64,000 bases of DNA from Whitmania pigra (GCA_021613335.1 JAJTWR010000109.1:2501-66500); one strand, 5' to 3'. Positions 46,435 to 61,075 are shown, counted from the stretch's first letter. Numbers and translations are program-made. Notes: generated from the letters alone by a model not told the origin.

Positions 46435-47798
46435 TCAAAAGTTTCCCTTTGTGATTGTCTGGATGGTAGAACTCTTGATGTTGTCAAGAGCCTGAGGCAA
46501 GTCGTCATCGTCGTTGTCGTCGTTGTTGCTGACTTCAAATGACTTCAGCGTCGACGCCGTCGTATCCATGGTGAGGAAGCCGCGGGCTGAACCGAAGGGG
46601 GCCTGCTTGTCCCTGGTCGAGGAAGAAAATGGGAGGGAATGAGGATTACATTGGTGAGACTGATTGAGATGATTGAAAATATGTGATTGAAAAAGTAATA
46701 CTATTGACTTGACTAATTTGTTGGTTGATGATATGACTGACTGATTGGTTTTCTACGATAGGTTGATGAATTTATAATTGAGGATTACTATCGAATGATA
46801 CACAAATGATTGATTGATTAACTGATTGATTGATTGGCTGAGTAATGAATTGATCGAGCTACCTCATGCTTGGCAGACTGAGGCCAATGTGATCATCATT
46901 ATCATCACCATCGAACGAGGCATTCCCATCCTCCCTGAAGGTGGCAATCTGATTCGAAGCCGGAAGCAGCTCTTCGTCGTGCTGTCGGAAATTCGTTGAG
47001 CGATTGGGTTAACATATTATTTATTTAACTGATTAATTTACACATTTACATATCGTAATAAGAATGATTAATTACATTAACATATTATAATATGAATGAT
47101 TCATCTCAGTAACATATTATGGTAAGGAGGAATAATTACAATAACACATTACAATAAGGATGATTGAATACATTAACATAATTAATTGGTGTAATTAATT
47201 AATTACTTAGTTACAGTAGCATATTACTTGTTATGTTGATTAACTACTGATCATCATCATCACCATTGTCAAATCATTCAGTTGAACCTAAATTCATTTC
47301 CGTTCAAAATTCCTTCTTAATTAATTGATTTAATTAAATAAAATAAATTTGATTAATTAATTAATAAATTTAATTAAATTTTTAATCATAAAACGTCTTT
47401 ACGCTCGACTGCTTCTCAGCCTCAAAGCTTCTCTCGAGCATCACCCTGTCCGTTCGTCCCTCAATGGTTGCCAGGTAACCAAGGCAGTTCTTGTCCGTGA
47501 TGCCCTCGTCGAAGCCGAACCTGGACGAGCTGTCGCTGCAGTCGACGATCTTGGAGATGGACGATATTCCTGGACGACGACGATGATGATGATGATGACG
47601 TTGATGATGTTGATGATGGTTGTTATAATATTAGTAATTATGATGATGATGTTGATAACGATATTTTTAATGACATTATAAAATTATTAAATGTGAAAAA
47701 TTAACGATGATGATGATGATGATGATGATGAGGAGGATGAAAATAATTATAAAAATAATAATAACAATAGTATTAATATTAATAATAATAATAATAAT

Positions 47799-47829
<31 letters not shown>

Positions 47830-47836
47830 CAATAGT

Positions 47837-47883
<47 letters not shown>

Positions 47884-50800
47884 TCATCATAACAGATACT
47901 GACTCCCTTTGATCTTGTCGAGCGACATCACAATCTTGTCCAGCTTGTCGTCGAGTTGTCGTGCGACCTCGTCGACTTCTTTTTTTTTCTTCTCGAACGA
48001 CAACGTCGCGCTCGACTTCACGTCCTTCGACTTGCGACTGCCCTCCTCGAACCCGGTTATCTTCTTCTCGATCTTTTGTTATTATTATTGTTGCCAAAGT
48101 TATTATTATACTACTATTAATTAATTATTATTATTAATATTTTATTTATTTATTTACCAAACTTATTTCTTCCTTCAGGTTATTATTATTATTATTATTA
48201 ATATTTATTTATTTGCTTATAGGACATTATTACTGAACCATTTTAATGTCATTAGTGAATCATTTTTATGTTCCTAAGGATTATTAATTAATTATTATTA
48301 CTAATTAATTATTATTATTATATTATTATTTACAGAGCTTATTTCTTCCTGCAGGTGTTCGATGGTGCTCGACTGGTTGTTGACGAAGTTGAACATGGCA
48401 AAGTTCTCCTCCTCCACTTCCAGGAATCTGCGATGATGATGATGATGATTGTAACGGTGATGGTGATGATGATTATAATGGTGGTGATGATGATGATGGT
48501 TATAACGATGATGGCGGTGACGGTGATGCGGTAATGACCTTCACGATGATAACGATGGTGATGACAACAACAATGATGACGATGAAATAATTTTGCTTCT
48601 TTGACAAATGACAATTTCTAATCACGCCAACAGATCATAATCACGCTTCCAAATAATTATGCAACTGTAAATCGACAATCAGTCATGAATAATTAATTAA
48701 CTGGACCTCAATTATTACATATATATTTATACATATGGAAGTGGTTCTTGTGGTCCTGTGCTATGTTGATGCTGGAGCGACTGATGATCATCTCCAGTTC
48801 ATCACTCCAGTTATATATATGTATATATCCCTCATTAATAATTAATAATAATGAACCTGGATATGACGGCGTCTACGTCCTCCTCCTGCGTGACCTTCGT
48901 GATTCTTCCCCAGGAGTCCTTGAAGGTCTCAAGGTCATCCATCTGGAGAAGTTTCCTCCTTTCCAGGAGCAGTGCCTCTGAATCATGGATGGATGGATGG
49001 ATGGATGGTTAATGAATGGATGGGTGAATTATCATTAAAATTATCATCATCATCATCACCATCATTACTCACCCCTCTTCTCTCTCAGCCTCCTCATCTC
49101 AGCATCTTCATCCCTGTCCTTCCCGACCGTTCCAACAAACGCCAACAGCTTCCTGGATTCGCCGACGTTCCGCTCGAGTTGTTTCATGTCCGAGTCGAAA
49201 CGCTGTTCCTCCTTCTCCGATTTCTCCCTCAGCTGAGCCAGTTTGTCCTGCGCCTCGTTTCTGCGGTTCGGGTTTGATTGAATGCAATCGACCGATTGAA
49301 ATTATTGATTGATTGTTATTTCTTGACCGTACGAATGAATTTTACAGAATGATTGATTACAACCGGTTGATTGCTTAAATGAATGATCCAGATTGATTGA
49401 TTGAGTGATTGACTGATTTATCGTTGATATTGAATGCCAAACTCTCTCTCAAAACATACAAGCAGTCACAACAACAAGCTCAACACCTCCGAAGACCTAT
49501 TTGTAATCATCATTATCATTAACAACATCATTATCATTAACAACATCTTTCATCAACAACTACATCATTATCATCAACCTCTCTTCGTGAGCCTGGGTCG
49601 ACAGCCTGATGATCTCCGTGACCTCCGACTGGAGGTTGTGTTTCTCCTTTTCGACCCTTTCGAAAAGTTCGTCGAACCGCTGCCTCTGAGTCCTCAGACT
49701 TTGGATATCCTGCCTCAGGTCCTTGTTGCCCTCGAGCAGTTTGCAGAACTTCGTGTTCGCCTGGTTCGGATGACGACGATGATGATGATGATGGTGATGG
49801 TTGTGATGACGATGATGGTGGTGATGGCTGTGATGATGGTAATGGTGGTGATGATGATGAAGACGATGATGAGTGAAATCCGGTTCATTAAAACAATTAA
49901 TCCCCAACAATTATCCCCAGGCTAATAAAATAATTGCCAATCTAATTATTTAATTAACTTAACAACCAACTTATCGATTACTAACCTAATGAATTGATTA
50001 ACAATTAATAATTGCCATTAATCAATTCCAAGAATCTCATCGACGCCCACCAGTTGAAGTTGATCCTCGAGTTTCTTGACCATCTTCTGGTTCAGAACGT
50101 CCTTTTTCAAACTCTCCTTCGAAGCCTGCCTCAGTTCCTCCATCTTCGACAGCTGAGGAAACGAGAAGGCGGACGATCAGTGATCGTTTCGATTAATCGA
50201 TTTTAATCGAACTAAGTCCTTTGCATGGTTTTTGCACGTTGTGGAATTTATGATTTCATTTATTGACGATCAAGTTACGGCCACTCAGAGCAAAGTAACG
50301 ACTTAGAAGTGCTTGGTAGATTATATTATGTATTATTAATATTGTATTGTGAATAATTAGTAATACCGTTATCAGTTTAAAGCATTATCAATTAATGAAT
50401 TATTAACTGATTATCGAATAATGATTTAACAGCTGATATCGTCATGTACTGCCTCGATTCGTGGACGTTCGCTAAACACGGTAAATATATTCGAATTAAA
50501 AATCGCTTCAAGTTTTGAGACCGTTTTGGAAACTTCCTCGATCCTTCTGTCGAGTTCTTGCTGCTTCTGCTTCTCTCTCTCGATGAACTTCGCGAGGTCG
50601 TCTGTCGAAATCGAGAACGAGTTGCACGACTGTCGATGAATTCTTCAGTGAATTGAGTGCTTTACGAATGCACGAGACGATGCATTAACGTGGATAAAAT
50701 GCATTCGAGTGGATAGACGAACAGATCGGATGAATGCGTGCATGAATGAATGATTCAGTGATCAACTGTACGTAACCCTCAAAGTTCATTTTAACTTAGA

Positions 50801-51700
50801 GCTAATCTTTAAACACAAACATCATCAGTTATAAATGATTAGCAAGTTACCTGATAAAAAAAATACCTCTCAGAAAAAAATAATAGATAAAATATAAATA
50901 AATAAATACATAAGGATAATAATAAAAATTAATTGGAAAAGATTTCATAAAAAAAGATTAACTTAAAAAATGTTAAATAAAAAAAAAATGTTAGAATAAA
51001 ATTAATAATAAAAATATAGTTAGAAAAGATTACGAGCAGACGTCCGACCATTTTTGCTCGACAAGGATTTCAACTCTTCCAAGTGCTTCTTCTGCCTCCT
51101 CTGGTGAGTGGAACTTTTCAAGGACCTCATCGTCAACTCGAGTTCATTTCTTTCCTTTTCCAACGATTCAATCTCGAGTCTGGAGTTGAAAATGCTTACA
51201 TTCATTTAGTTTAATTTAGTAATTTATAGTATTATTTATTATAAATATATATAGTTATTCACCATGTCAAATAATGATCTTTATTAATATTATTATTATT
51301 ATTATTTATATTTGCAATATCAGCACATTTCAATCGACATGACATAAGGTTCAGACTTAAGGGAGCATAATTTCAAAGTAATTTTGAGACAGTACTTTTA
51401 CAAATTTTAACATCAAATGTAAAAATAAAATAAGGGTAAAATACGATTCAACCCAACAACTAACACATTCTAGAATGAAATCGATTAATAGAAAGTTTTG
51501 TTGTTTCTTAAAAAAAAAATTATTAAAAAAAATTAATTCTACTTCTGCTTCCTTGTGGTTTCCTGAGCCTCGAGGTACAAAGTTTTTCTCTCATTCTCCT
51601 TGGATCTGTACCGTCTCTGTAGTTTCTGGAGTTCATTCTCGTAATCACCTAAACTGCCATTTTCATTCTCGCTGTCCGATAATGTTTTTTTGCTCGGCAT
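46435..51700 (-). CDS. ODAD1: Outer dynein arm docking complex coiled-coil protein (CCDC63/CCDC114 family)
   Basis: Attaches outer dynein arms to ciliary doublet microtubules. Minus-strand exons: 51700-51543, 51179-51034, 50601-50534, 50152-50051, 49760-49579, 49260-49073, 48977-48857, 48427-48334, 48072-47904, 47569-47403, 46981-46863, 46612-46435; 563 residues. Almost wholly coiled coil. Family landmarks: NELQKLQRRYRSKENER near the N-terminus, KKLEDQLQLANTKFCKLLEG across exons 4-5, LREKSEKEEQRFDSDMKQLE, SWGRITKVTQEEDVD, then ENFAMFNFVNNQSSTIEHLQ and GITDKNCLGYLATIEGRTD. The exon 3 donor (GAA/GTTTCC) is weak and chosen because it fits phase and family length; other in-phase GTs exist. An Asp-rich stretch precedes the C-terminus. 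Presence implies motile cilia. CCDC63 and ODAD1 are vertebrate co-orthologs, so the symbol is approximate. Confidence 0.9.
47757..47885. repeat. (AAT)n microsatellite in ODAD1 intron 9
   Basis: Two AAT/AAC arrays separated by a short spacer, ending about 20 bp from the exon 9 donor. Confidence 0.9.
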
Positions 51701-53490
51701 TTTTGCTGCTAAGTATGGCTAAATATCATCCGAGAATTACGACATACTTTTTCAGAAAACTGAATATTCAGTTCTAAATTCTGTCAAAATGTCTGAGAAG
51801 CTGTTAAATTTGTTCAATTATCTTGGCGTCGGAAACCACGATCTGCCTAACGACAGACTATAAACCTTGGCTCTATGACAACCGCTTGTAGGATGAATTT
51901 ATATTGTAATTCGATATTGCACTTAAGCGTTTAATATTTCAATTAATTAGTTTAAATAAATAAACGTTTGTAAAAGTAAATTGTTAAAATTATTTTCAGA
52001 CAGATATAATTCATTGGAAGCGGTTTAATTGGGTTGAATGGTCGTAATCCAATAATATGAATCCTGGCGCTGATCAGGAATCATCCCATAGTCAGAATTT
52101 GCGACAGCAAAAGATGATTAACCCCAAAACAGGGTCTAATCTGTTTCGACTACCAACAAGGACCCATTTGGACAATTAGGGGCTTTCTAAAAGTCTTACC
52201 AAATCAGAGATTAATCTGCATTTTTTAATTTTCATCCTCAAAATGGATGAAATATTTGCCGACTGGTATAGCTAATGACAAACACTTTCATTATTTATTC
52301 ATCGTGTCGATAATATTTCAGTATGTGAAAAACAACGCAAAAATGGTTAAAAGATGGACATGAAGTATCCGGAAAAAGGAATAGGATAATAAAATAATAA
52401 TAATAATAATAATAATAAAATATACACCTTTAAATAGCTAATTAGGCTAAACAAAATGTTTAAAACATTTAAAAACAAAAAGAATGATAACTATGTGAAA
52501 TAAAAGGATAGCAAAAACAACGACATATCTTATGAATATTATGCTAGCAAACAATAATAACAATAAAATAATAATAAAATAATAATAATAATAATATTAA
52601 TAAAAAAAAATTATTATTGAACCTGATTATCATGAGGCATTATGGGTAGCTATAGAAATGTAACAGAACATCTATTACGCTCAAAGGATCATCATCATCA
52701 TCATCGTCGTCGCTAAGCATCAAGAGAGTACTTGCTGCTTATAATATTCCTTTTTGACTGATTTTCACCATTTAAAAAAAGAAAATACAACATCATTACG
52801 AATGCAAAACTCTGATTCTAAAACCTTAAAAGCAAGAATTAAAAGTCTAAAACGATTTAAAATAACCGAAACGAGATAATCCCATTAAAATCTCGAAATC
52901 AAAAATCGTTAATTGATAATAAAAAAGAATTATTGGATGGAAAATATGCCATAAAAATGAATGTCCTGCTTGTGTATTCCAATGAGACACTGCCTTTAGT
53001 GAGATGAAAATTAATTGTCTTGTCAAACATGATTGATAGTAATACTTAATTTATCAACTGATTGATACAAATGCTTATCAAGATCAACTGATTGATACAA
53101 ATGCTTAACAAGATCAACTGATTGCTACAAATGCTTAATTTATTGATTGATTGATACAAATGCTTGTCAAAAAGCTTATCGACCGATTGATGCAAGTAAT
53201 ACACTTTAGAAGATCATTTTAAAAAAGGCTCAAACACAATCATTGGCTGATAAATCATTAAAAAATGCCTATAAACATGTGATAAAAAAATGAAATTAAC
53301 ATTTTCAACCATTAAATTTGCAAAATGCAAATTCCGAAATAAAACGATACAAATAAAAACAAGAGCATGATCGCAACTTATCGTAATCAACTCGCATTAA
53401 TGTCCCAATTGACCAAAAAAAATCGATTGATCAACCAAATCGATCGGTCGACTGATTCCTTCGGACGACCGACGAGTCGATTGACGGAAA
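51701..53490. other. Intergenic between ODAD1 and ADAM17
   Basis: AT-rich. AAT repeats at 52390-52420 and 52550-52620, and four copies of an about 33-bp unit (caactgattgatacaaatgc) at 53055-53165. No gene seen. Confidence 0.5.
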
Positions 53491-53491
53491 C

Positions 53492-53497
53492 TTTATT
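53492..53497 (-). promoter_or_regulatory. Candidate poly(A) signal of ADAM17
   Basis: AATAAA on the minus strand begins 16 nt after the stop codon at 53515-53513, which would give a very short 3' UTR. Confidence 0.45.
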
Positions 53498-53512
53498 CCG
53501 TCCCCCGACACC

Positions 53513-54291
53513 TCAGCCCGGCCCGGGGAAGACCTTCACGTCATCGATGGGCCTCACCTTGCTTTTATCTTCCCATGGCGGAAGCAGCTCGTCGTTCTTT
53601 AGTCGATGAATAAATCATGTTAATTGGGTTCGCTAAGATATTCATACGATAATAATAATAACAAGTATCTTATGTTGATGTTTATTAGTCATTGTGATGT
53701 TTTAAATGAATAAATCATGTTAATTGGGTTCGTTAAGATATTCATACGATAATAATAATAACAAGTATCTTACGTTGATATTTACTAGTCATCACGATGT
53801 TTTAAATCGTAATAAGTCATTATTAATTAACTAGGTTAATGTTTTTTATAATTTATTCATCAAGTATCTGTTGATCTCGAAAAGGAAACAACTCACATCT
53901 GGTTGGTACCATCTGTATTCCTCCTTCTGTTTTTTGGCTCTCTTTCTATCCTAACGACAATGAAGGTGATATCGATGATAATGATGTCGCAAATAATAAT
54001 AATAACAATAACTAACAGGATCGCCAATCAATCAAAACAGTTAGTGGTATCGCAAGCATCCAATCAATTAATCAAAACAATCAACCAATCAATTAATCAA
54101 TTAATCAAAACAGTCAATCAATCAATTAATCAAAACAATCGAATGATCGACTGAACAACAACTGACCACACAGGCTACGATACAACTGGCAGGAATCCAG
54201 ATGACGAGGGACAGAATGATGACCGTGCCGACGATGTTCGCCTTCATGAACATGACTGGAGTGGAAATGGAAAAGAAATAACAACAACAAC

Positions 54292-54353
<62 letters not shown>

Positions 54354-54413
54354 AATAACAATAATAATAACAACAACAACAATAATAACAATAATAATAA
54401 TAATAACAATAAC

Positions 54414-54476
<63 letters not shown>

Positions 54477-56174
54477 CACACTAAGATTATTATCAAGGAC
54501 AACAAATGATTGCCAAACGAAGCAGACCGAGTTTATTGGCATCGATATTCTCGATGACCTTCCACAGCCTCAGAATCGAGTTGTGGGCCTCTTCCTTTTT
54601 ACAGACTCCCTGATGATGATAATGATGACGTATAATTATGAAATTTATTTGAATAACATTTAATTAATTAACCACTGAACTTAAAATAACAAAATTGAGT
54701 GAGCGATGGCAGGTTAATTAATAAACTGTTTGATGATCTATTGACTAACGAGTAAATTAATCAATTGATGTTATCAAGATTAATTAATAAACTGTTTGAT
54801 GAGCAATTGATTAACGAGTTAATTAATTAATTTATTGATTGAAGTTGTCAACATGCCTTGTTGCAAAATCCCTGAAAGCAGGGCGTGCCCTCTGGCAGAT
54901 CCATGAGGTCATTGTGGGGGAGGCAAACGGCATCCTTGCTCGTCTTGCAACACCACTTGCACGAATCCGAGGCTGGAAGAGACGAGTCGGTGAATGAACG
55001 AATGAACGAGCGAGCGTGTGCGTGAATGGATGCATGGGTCACTGAGTGAATGAACGGGTGCACGGATGAGCGGGTAAATGGATGAATTGACTAAGCGAGC
55101 GACTAAATGAACGAGCGAGCAAGTGCGTGAATGGATGCATGGGTGACTGAATGAATGAACGGGTGCACAGATGAGCGGGTAAATGGATGAATTGACTAAG
55201 CGAGCGACTAAATGAACGAGCGAGCAAGTGCGTGAATGGATGCATGGGTAACTGAGTGAATGAACGGGTGCACGGATGAGCGGGTAAATGGATGAATTGA
55301 CTAAGCGAGTGACTAAATGAACGAGCGAGCAAGTGCGTGAATGGATGCATGGGTGACTGAGTGAATGAACGGGTGCACGGATGAGCGGGTAAATGGATGA
55401 ATTGACTAAGCGAGCGACTAAATGAACGAGCGAGCAAGTGCGTGAATGGATGCATGGGTGACTGAGTGAATGAACGGGTGCACGGGTGAGCGGGTAAATG
55501 GATGAATTGACTAAGCGAGCGACTAAATGAACAGGCGAATGATGGCAACTCACCGTTCGGGCAGATACAAGGTAGCTTGTTGTTGAACTCGCAGATGCTG
55601 AGGCACTTGCCGTTGATGCATTTGCCACTTTTCGAATTAAAAAAAAATCAATTGCTTGCTCGATCGAAAATTGAACTTAATATTTCACACCTTAATTTCT
55701 GTAATTAATTAGCAATTAATTAGCACTCCCATTGACGAAAACGATATAGACCTTAATGGTCTTATTAGACGTACGGTCACTTAAATAAAGCTTTGGACGT
55801 GGCGAGACAAAAAAAAATGAGAATTAATTTAATCAGCTTAATTTCTTTAATTAACTAGAGATTAATTACTAATTTTTTAATACTTAAATGAAGACATGTA
55901 CGGACAGAGCCAGACAAAAAAATGAGAAAATCTTTTGCATTGTACATGAAAATCGTCTGCTCACTTGACACTGCATGTCGTTCCGTTCGGTTTGTTCCCG
56001 GCCGGATTGCAGCTCGTGTCGAAACCGCTTAATTAAAAAAAAAAAGAAAATGGAAAAGAGAATTAATTTTGTTTTGACTCGAACAAGAATTTAAACACGA
56101 ATTTTAATTCATGAAAAACAAAAATAATGAATAATGTCGCTGTTATCACCATTACCCAATATCATCACAATCAC

Positions 56175-56252
<78 letters not shown>

Positions 56253-58117
56253 TCATCATCATCATCATCATCACCACCTGCACTTGGAGACCTCCTTGCA
56301 TCCCAAGTCCTGTCCCCCATGGCATGGTTTTGAACTGCTGGCAAACTGGCATGATTCACAGCACTGATGGTTGAGATCGCTGGAGTGAACATTAATAATT
56401 AATTGATACTATTGCATTAATTGAATTAATAATTACCTTCTGTTATCGTATTAATTAATTAATTATATGTAATTAGTTCTTAAAAAGTTAGCCTGGTTCC
56501 GAATTAAAAGGCTTTTTTTTTTTTAGAACATCAATGAATGAATGAATGAATCAATCAATAAATCAATAATCGTCATCAACACCTGCACTTGCTGAACTCC
56601 TTGAGTTTGCAGTCCTGACAACACTTCTGTTCTTTCGGTCCTTCGTCACACTCCTCGCCTTCCTCCACTTTGAAGTTACCGCAGAAGGTCCCTGATCTCT
56701 CTGGGCATTGAGCAGGATAAGTTATCGTTATTATTATTAGTATTATTATTGTTACTATTGTTATTATTGTTATTATTATTATCATCATCGTCATCGTCAT
56801 CACCATAATCATCATCAATAATCATTATCATCATTATTACGTGAGAAGCAAGACTGAGCTTTTCCCCTCAGCACGGCCGATATGGACCTCTTACTGCAGG
56901 GCGAAAAATTCTGGAAACAGAAATTGTTTTTTAATTTGAAAAATAAAAAATAATAATTGTTACATAAAATTGGAAACGTAATATTAATTCATCACCACTT
57001 CTCTTCATTTTAAAACTGACGACAACAATCTTTAAAAAAATTCTCTGAAATCATCCAGTCATGAAGTCAGTTTTTAATGCTTTTGGCATTATTGTTCCAA
57101 ATTTCCAAATCCTCATCACGATCAGATCAACGACTTGCCCAGAGAAAGTCAGTCACAAATAATGTCATAAATAAAGTCACTAATAAATAAATAAGGCCAT
57201 AAATAAATAAATTGTGATTAAGTCATAAATAAATAAATTATGATAAAATCATAAATAAATAAATTGTGATTAAGTCATAAATAAATAAATTGTGATTAAG
57301 TCATAAATAAATAAATTGTGATTAAGTCATAAATAAATAAATTGTGATTAAGTCATAAATAAATAAATAAATAAGCAACCTTGTTGTTCTCCTCTCTGCC
57401 TGAGACCGAGTACATGTACATGATGAACTTGCCCTGACTTGGAGAACACTCGGTCATGTCTGGGTCGTGCTCGCTACCCCAGTTGTGACCTGTCATTAGT
57501 TATTAATAATTAATTATTATTATTATCATTATCTTTACTATCATTATCATTATCATTGTCATTATCAGTATCATTATCATTATTATTATTATTATGAATT
57601 TTAAATTTCTCAAGCTAATCTTTAAAAACCTCCCCAAACTCACCGAGTTCTAAAAGCAGAAGTTGGAATCCGATTGAGAGGGGTCGGCTCAAAAAAAAAT
57701 GAAAGGAGCAGAAAATGATCAAAAAAACAATTGACAAAAAAGTAATTTAATGATTAAATAAAAAGTAAATCAGTTATGATTAATTTGTCATTAATCAGTA
57801 TAAATTAATTGATATGTAGATATTGCAAGTATAACCATTATTATTATTATTATTAACATACATCTTACCCGGTACATATTTACTAACTTATTAAGATTAC
57901 TAAACATAATTTTAGCCAACCATGAGCAGTGACAAGATAGGCTTCGACAGTGAGTAATTTCCTGTTGTACTTGTTGACCGAGGTGCTCCAACCCGTGTTC
58001 GAGTAGAACTCTCTACCGTCCCTCCAATGGGCTGAAGACGAACAATTATTATTATTATTATTGGTTGCCATGATAATAATAATAATAATAATAATAATAG
58101 TAATAATAATAATAATA

Positions 58118-58216
<99 letters not shown>

Positions 58217-61008
58217 TCCTCGTGTAGTAATATAATAATGAAAATATTTTATAATTATAAATAGTTACAATTAGTAATTAGTAAATAAGAATAATCATTA
58301 TAATTATGTAATAATAATCATAGATCACTAGCTAACATGGTGAGCAAATTCCTCCCAGGTAGGACAGTTTCGACTGGGCGATCCACGCCAGACCAAGGAC
58401 CCCTGTCTGGAAGGAGGTGTAAGTGAACAGGTGGGCCAAGCAGAAATTCTGGTGCTTTGGGTCTCGACTGAATTGCTTTAATTGATTAATTAATTAATTT
58501 TTTCCGATGTAACATTTCATTCGTTACAGAAAAAAATATCATTAAAATGTACATTATTGACTGCAATTAATAGATTACAAAAACTGATTATCTAATTAAA
58601 TTAATCAAACTATCCATTCTCGACCATAGTTAACAAATTAATTCATTAAAATATCAATAATTAATTACATCATTAATTCATTAAAATATTAATGATTAAT
58701 TATATCATTAATTCATTAGAATATTAATAATTAATTATATCATTAATTCATTAAAATATTAATGATTAATTATATCATTAATTCATTAGAATATTAATTA
58801 CATCATTAATTCATTAAAATACTAATGGACTAATTAATTACAATTCATAAATCAAACCTCGAGCAATTCATTGGTGGTGTACGTCTTATCGAGGTTGAAT
58901 TAATTACATCATTAAAATATTAATGATTAATTATATCATTAATTCATTAGAATATTAATAATTAATTACATCATTAATTCATTAAAATACTAATGGACTA
59001 ATTAATTACAATTCATAAATCAAACCTCGAGCAATTCATTGGTGGTGTACGTCTTATCGAGGTTGAAATCGAGGAGTGGATCCACACCATTGCTGTACGA
59101 CTTGTGGATCTTAATCTGCACATTAATTGGCCTTAATTAATTATTTAGTTATAATAACATCACCACGATGTTGATGACGATTATGACCATGACGATGATG
59201 ATGACGAAACTTATATTAACCATTGCACTTACTGACCTCTCGTATCTCAAAGCCGAATCCTGTTCCACAGACGCCGAAGTCTTGCTTCGTGTAGATGTTG
59301 TTGATGTTGTCGATGACGCTAATCTGTTTGTGATGAAATGTCATCGGTGTCGAATGTGTGTGTCCATTTTACGTTTATAAATTATCTACCAAAGTTCTGT
59401 TTATGGATGTGCCACCTACTGGTGATGATGACGATAACTAGAGTCATGATGATGATGATGATGATAGTTGTGATAGTGATAGTGATGATGATGATGATGA
59501 TGCTACCCACCAGATATCCAGTCGTAGTCTGGTAGTCGCTGTTGCCCATGTTGACGAAGAACTTGTAGTCAGCCACGAGCGCCACAGTGCAAATCATCTT
59601 GTTGTCCTGAGAGCAAGGTGACCTTTTCGACCTCTTGTGACCTTTGACCTCGTCATCATCATCATCGTCGTCATCGTCGTCGACCTCGTGACCTTTACTG
59701 TGATGACGACGGCGATGAGGCTCGTGATTGAGATGATTATCATCTTTTCCGTTGGGCTCGGCATGGTAACTGCCTCGACGACTTTTGTTTACTGGTTAAC
59801 GATTTGGTGATTAATTAACTAGCAAATAGCAAAAGTGTTCTTTGGTTAACTAGCTAGTTAAGACTAATTTAAGCAATGTAATAATAAGTTAGTTAGCAAT
59901 AAAGCAATAATAATAATAATTTAGTCAGTAATAAAGTAATAATAAGAAATTAGTTACTAATAAAGTAACAGTTATAAATATTTATCAAAAATATCCAATT
60001 ACCAACGAAATTTAATATAAGCATTATTACATTAAAAATGGCTAATGACTATTGATTAAAAATAACTAATAACGATTACAAGGTACTGAATATAAATAAT
60101 TAATTAGTTAGTATTAAGTTTACTAACCTCCATCATCCAGATGTGCAGCTTCACAGAATTTTGTCCTGAAGAGGCAAACCATAACCATTTTCAGTTAACC
60201 AATTAAGATTGTGGTTATAAATACATTATTAAATGAGCGAATGAATAATTTTGTTTACTGGTATAACAATTTTGATTGAATCAATATCAATCTATCAATC
60301 CATTAACCAATCAATAAATTCTTCAATCAACTCTTCAACCATTCATTCAAACAATCAATTCTTAAATCAATCATTCAATCAATCAATCAGTCAAAAGTTT
60401 TAAGCTCACCCAAGGTCCTTCTCGAAGTTGACATCTTCTTCCTCGTAAACAATCATCGTCACATTTTTCTGGTTTGGAAGATGCCTCCAAGATGGCTGTG
60501 AAGAAGTTACGATTAAGTACAATTACTTTATTAATTATTATAATATTATAATTACTTTATCATGCAATTCAATATTTTAAATACTTTATTGTGCATTATA
60601 ATATTAATAATATTTAAATTAATATTTTATTATAATAATGTAATTATAACATTTTAATACATAATAAAGTATTTATTAGAGTATGTATTATGTATTCATG
60701 TTATAATATTACAATGCCTCACCTCGAACACGTACTTCTTTCCCCGGGTCACCACCGTCCCCGTGAAACTGCCCCCTTCGTTGAAGTAAATGTTGACCAA
60801 CGAGTGTTCGTCGTCTGCCAACATGTTCACAATTGATTACAAAGCTTAACTTTTAAATCATGCATAACTTTATTTTAATATGTTATATATAGTATAACGT
60901 ATATAGTATAATATATATATATATATATACTATTGCATATTAAATGTTAAGGTTTGGTAAGAGGAAAAGTTAACAACTTAATTTAAATATAAAAATAATA
61001 TTAATAAT

Positions 61009-61075
<67 letters not shown>

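Noticed and set aside
54909..55628. 239-residue minus-strand frame across ADAM17 exons 18-19
   Set aside because: It reads exon 18 in the wrong frame and continues through the minisatellite; the conserved Cys pattern is in another frame.
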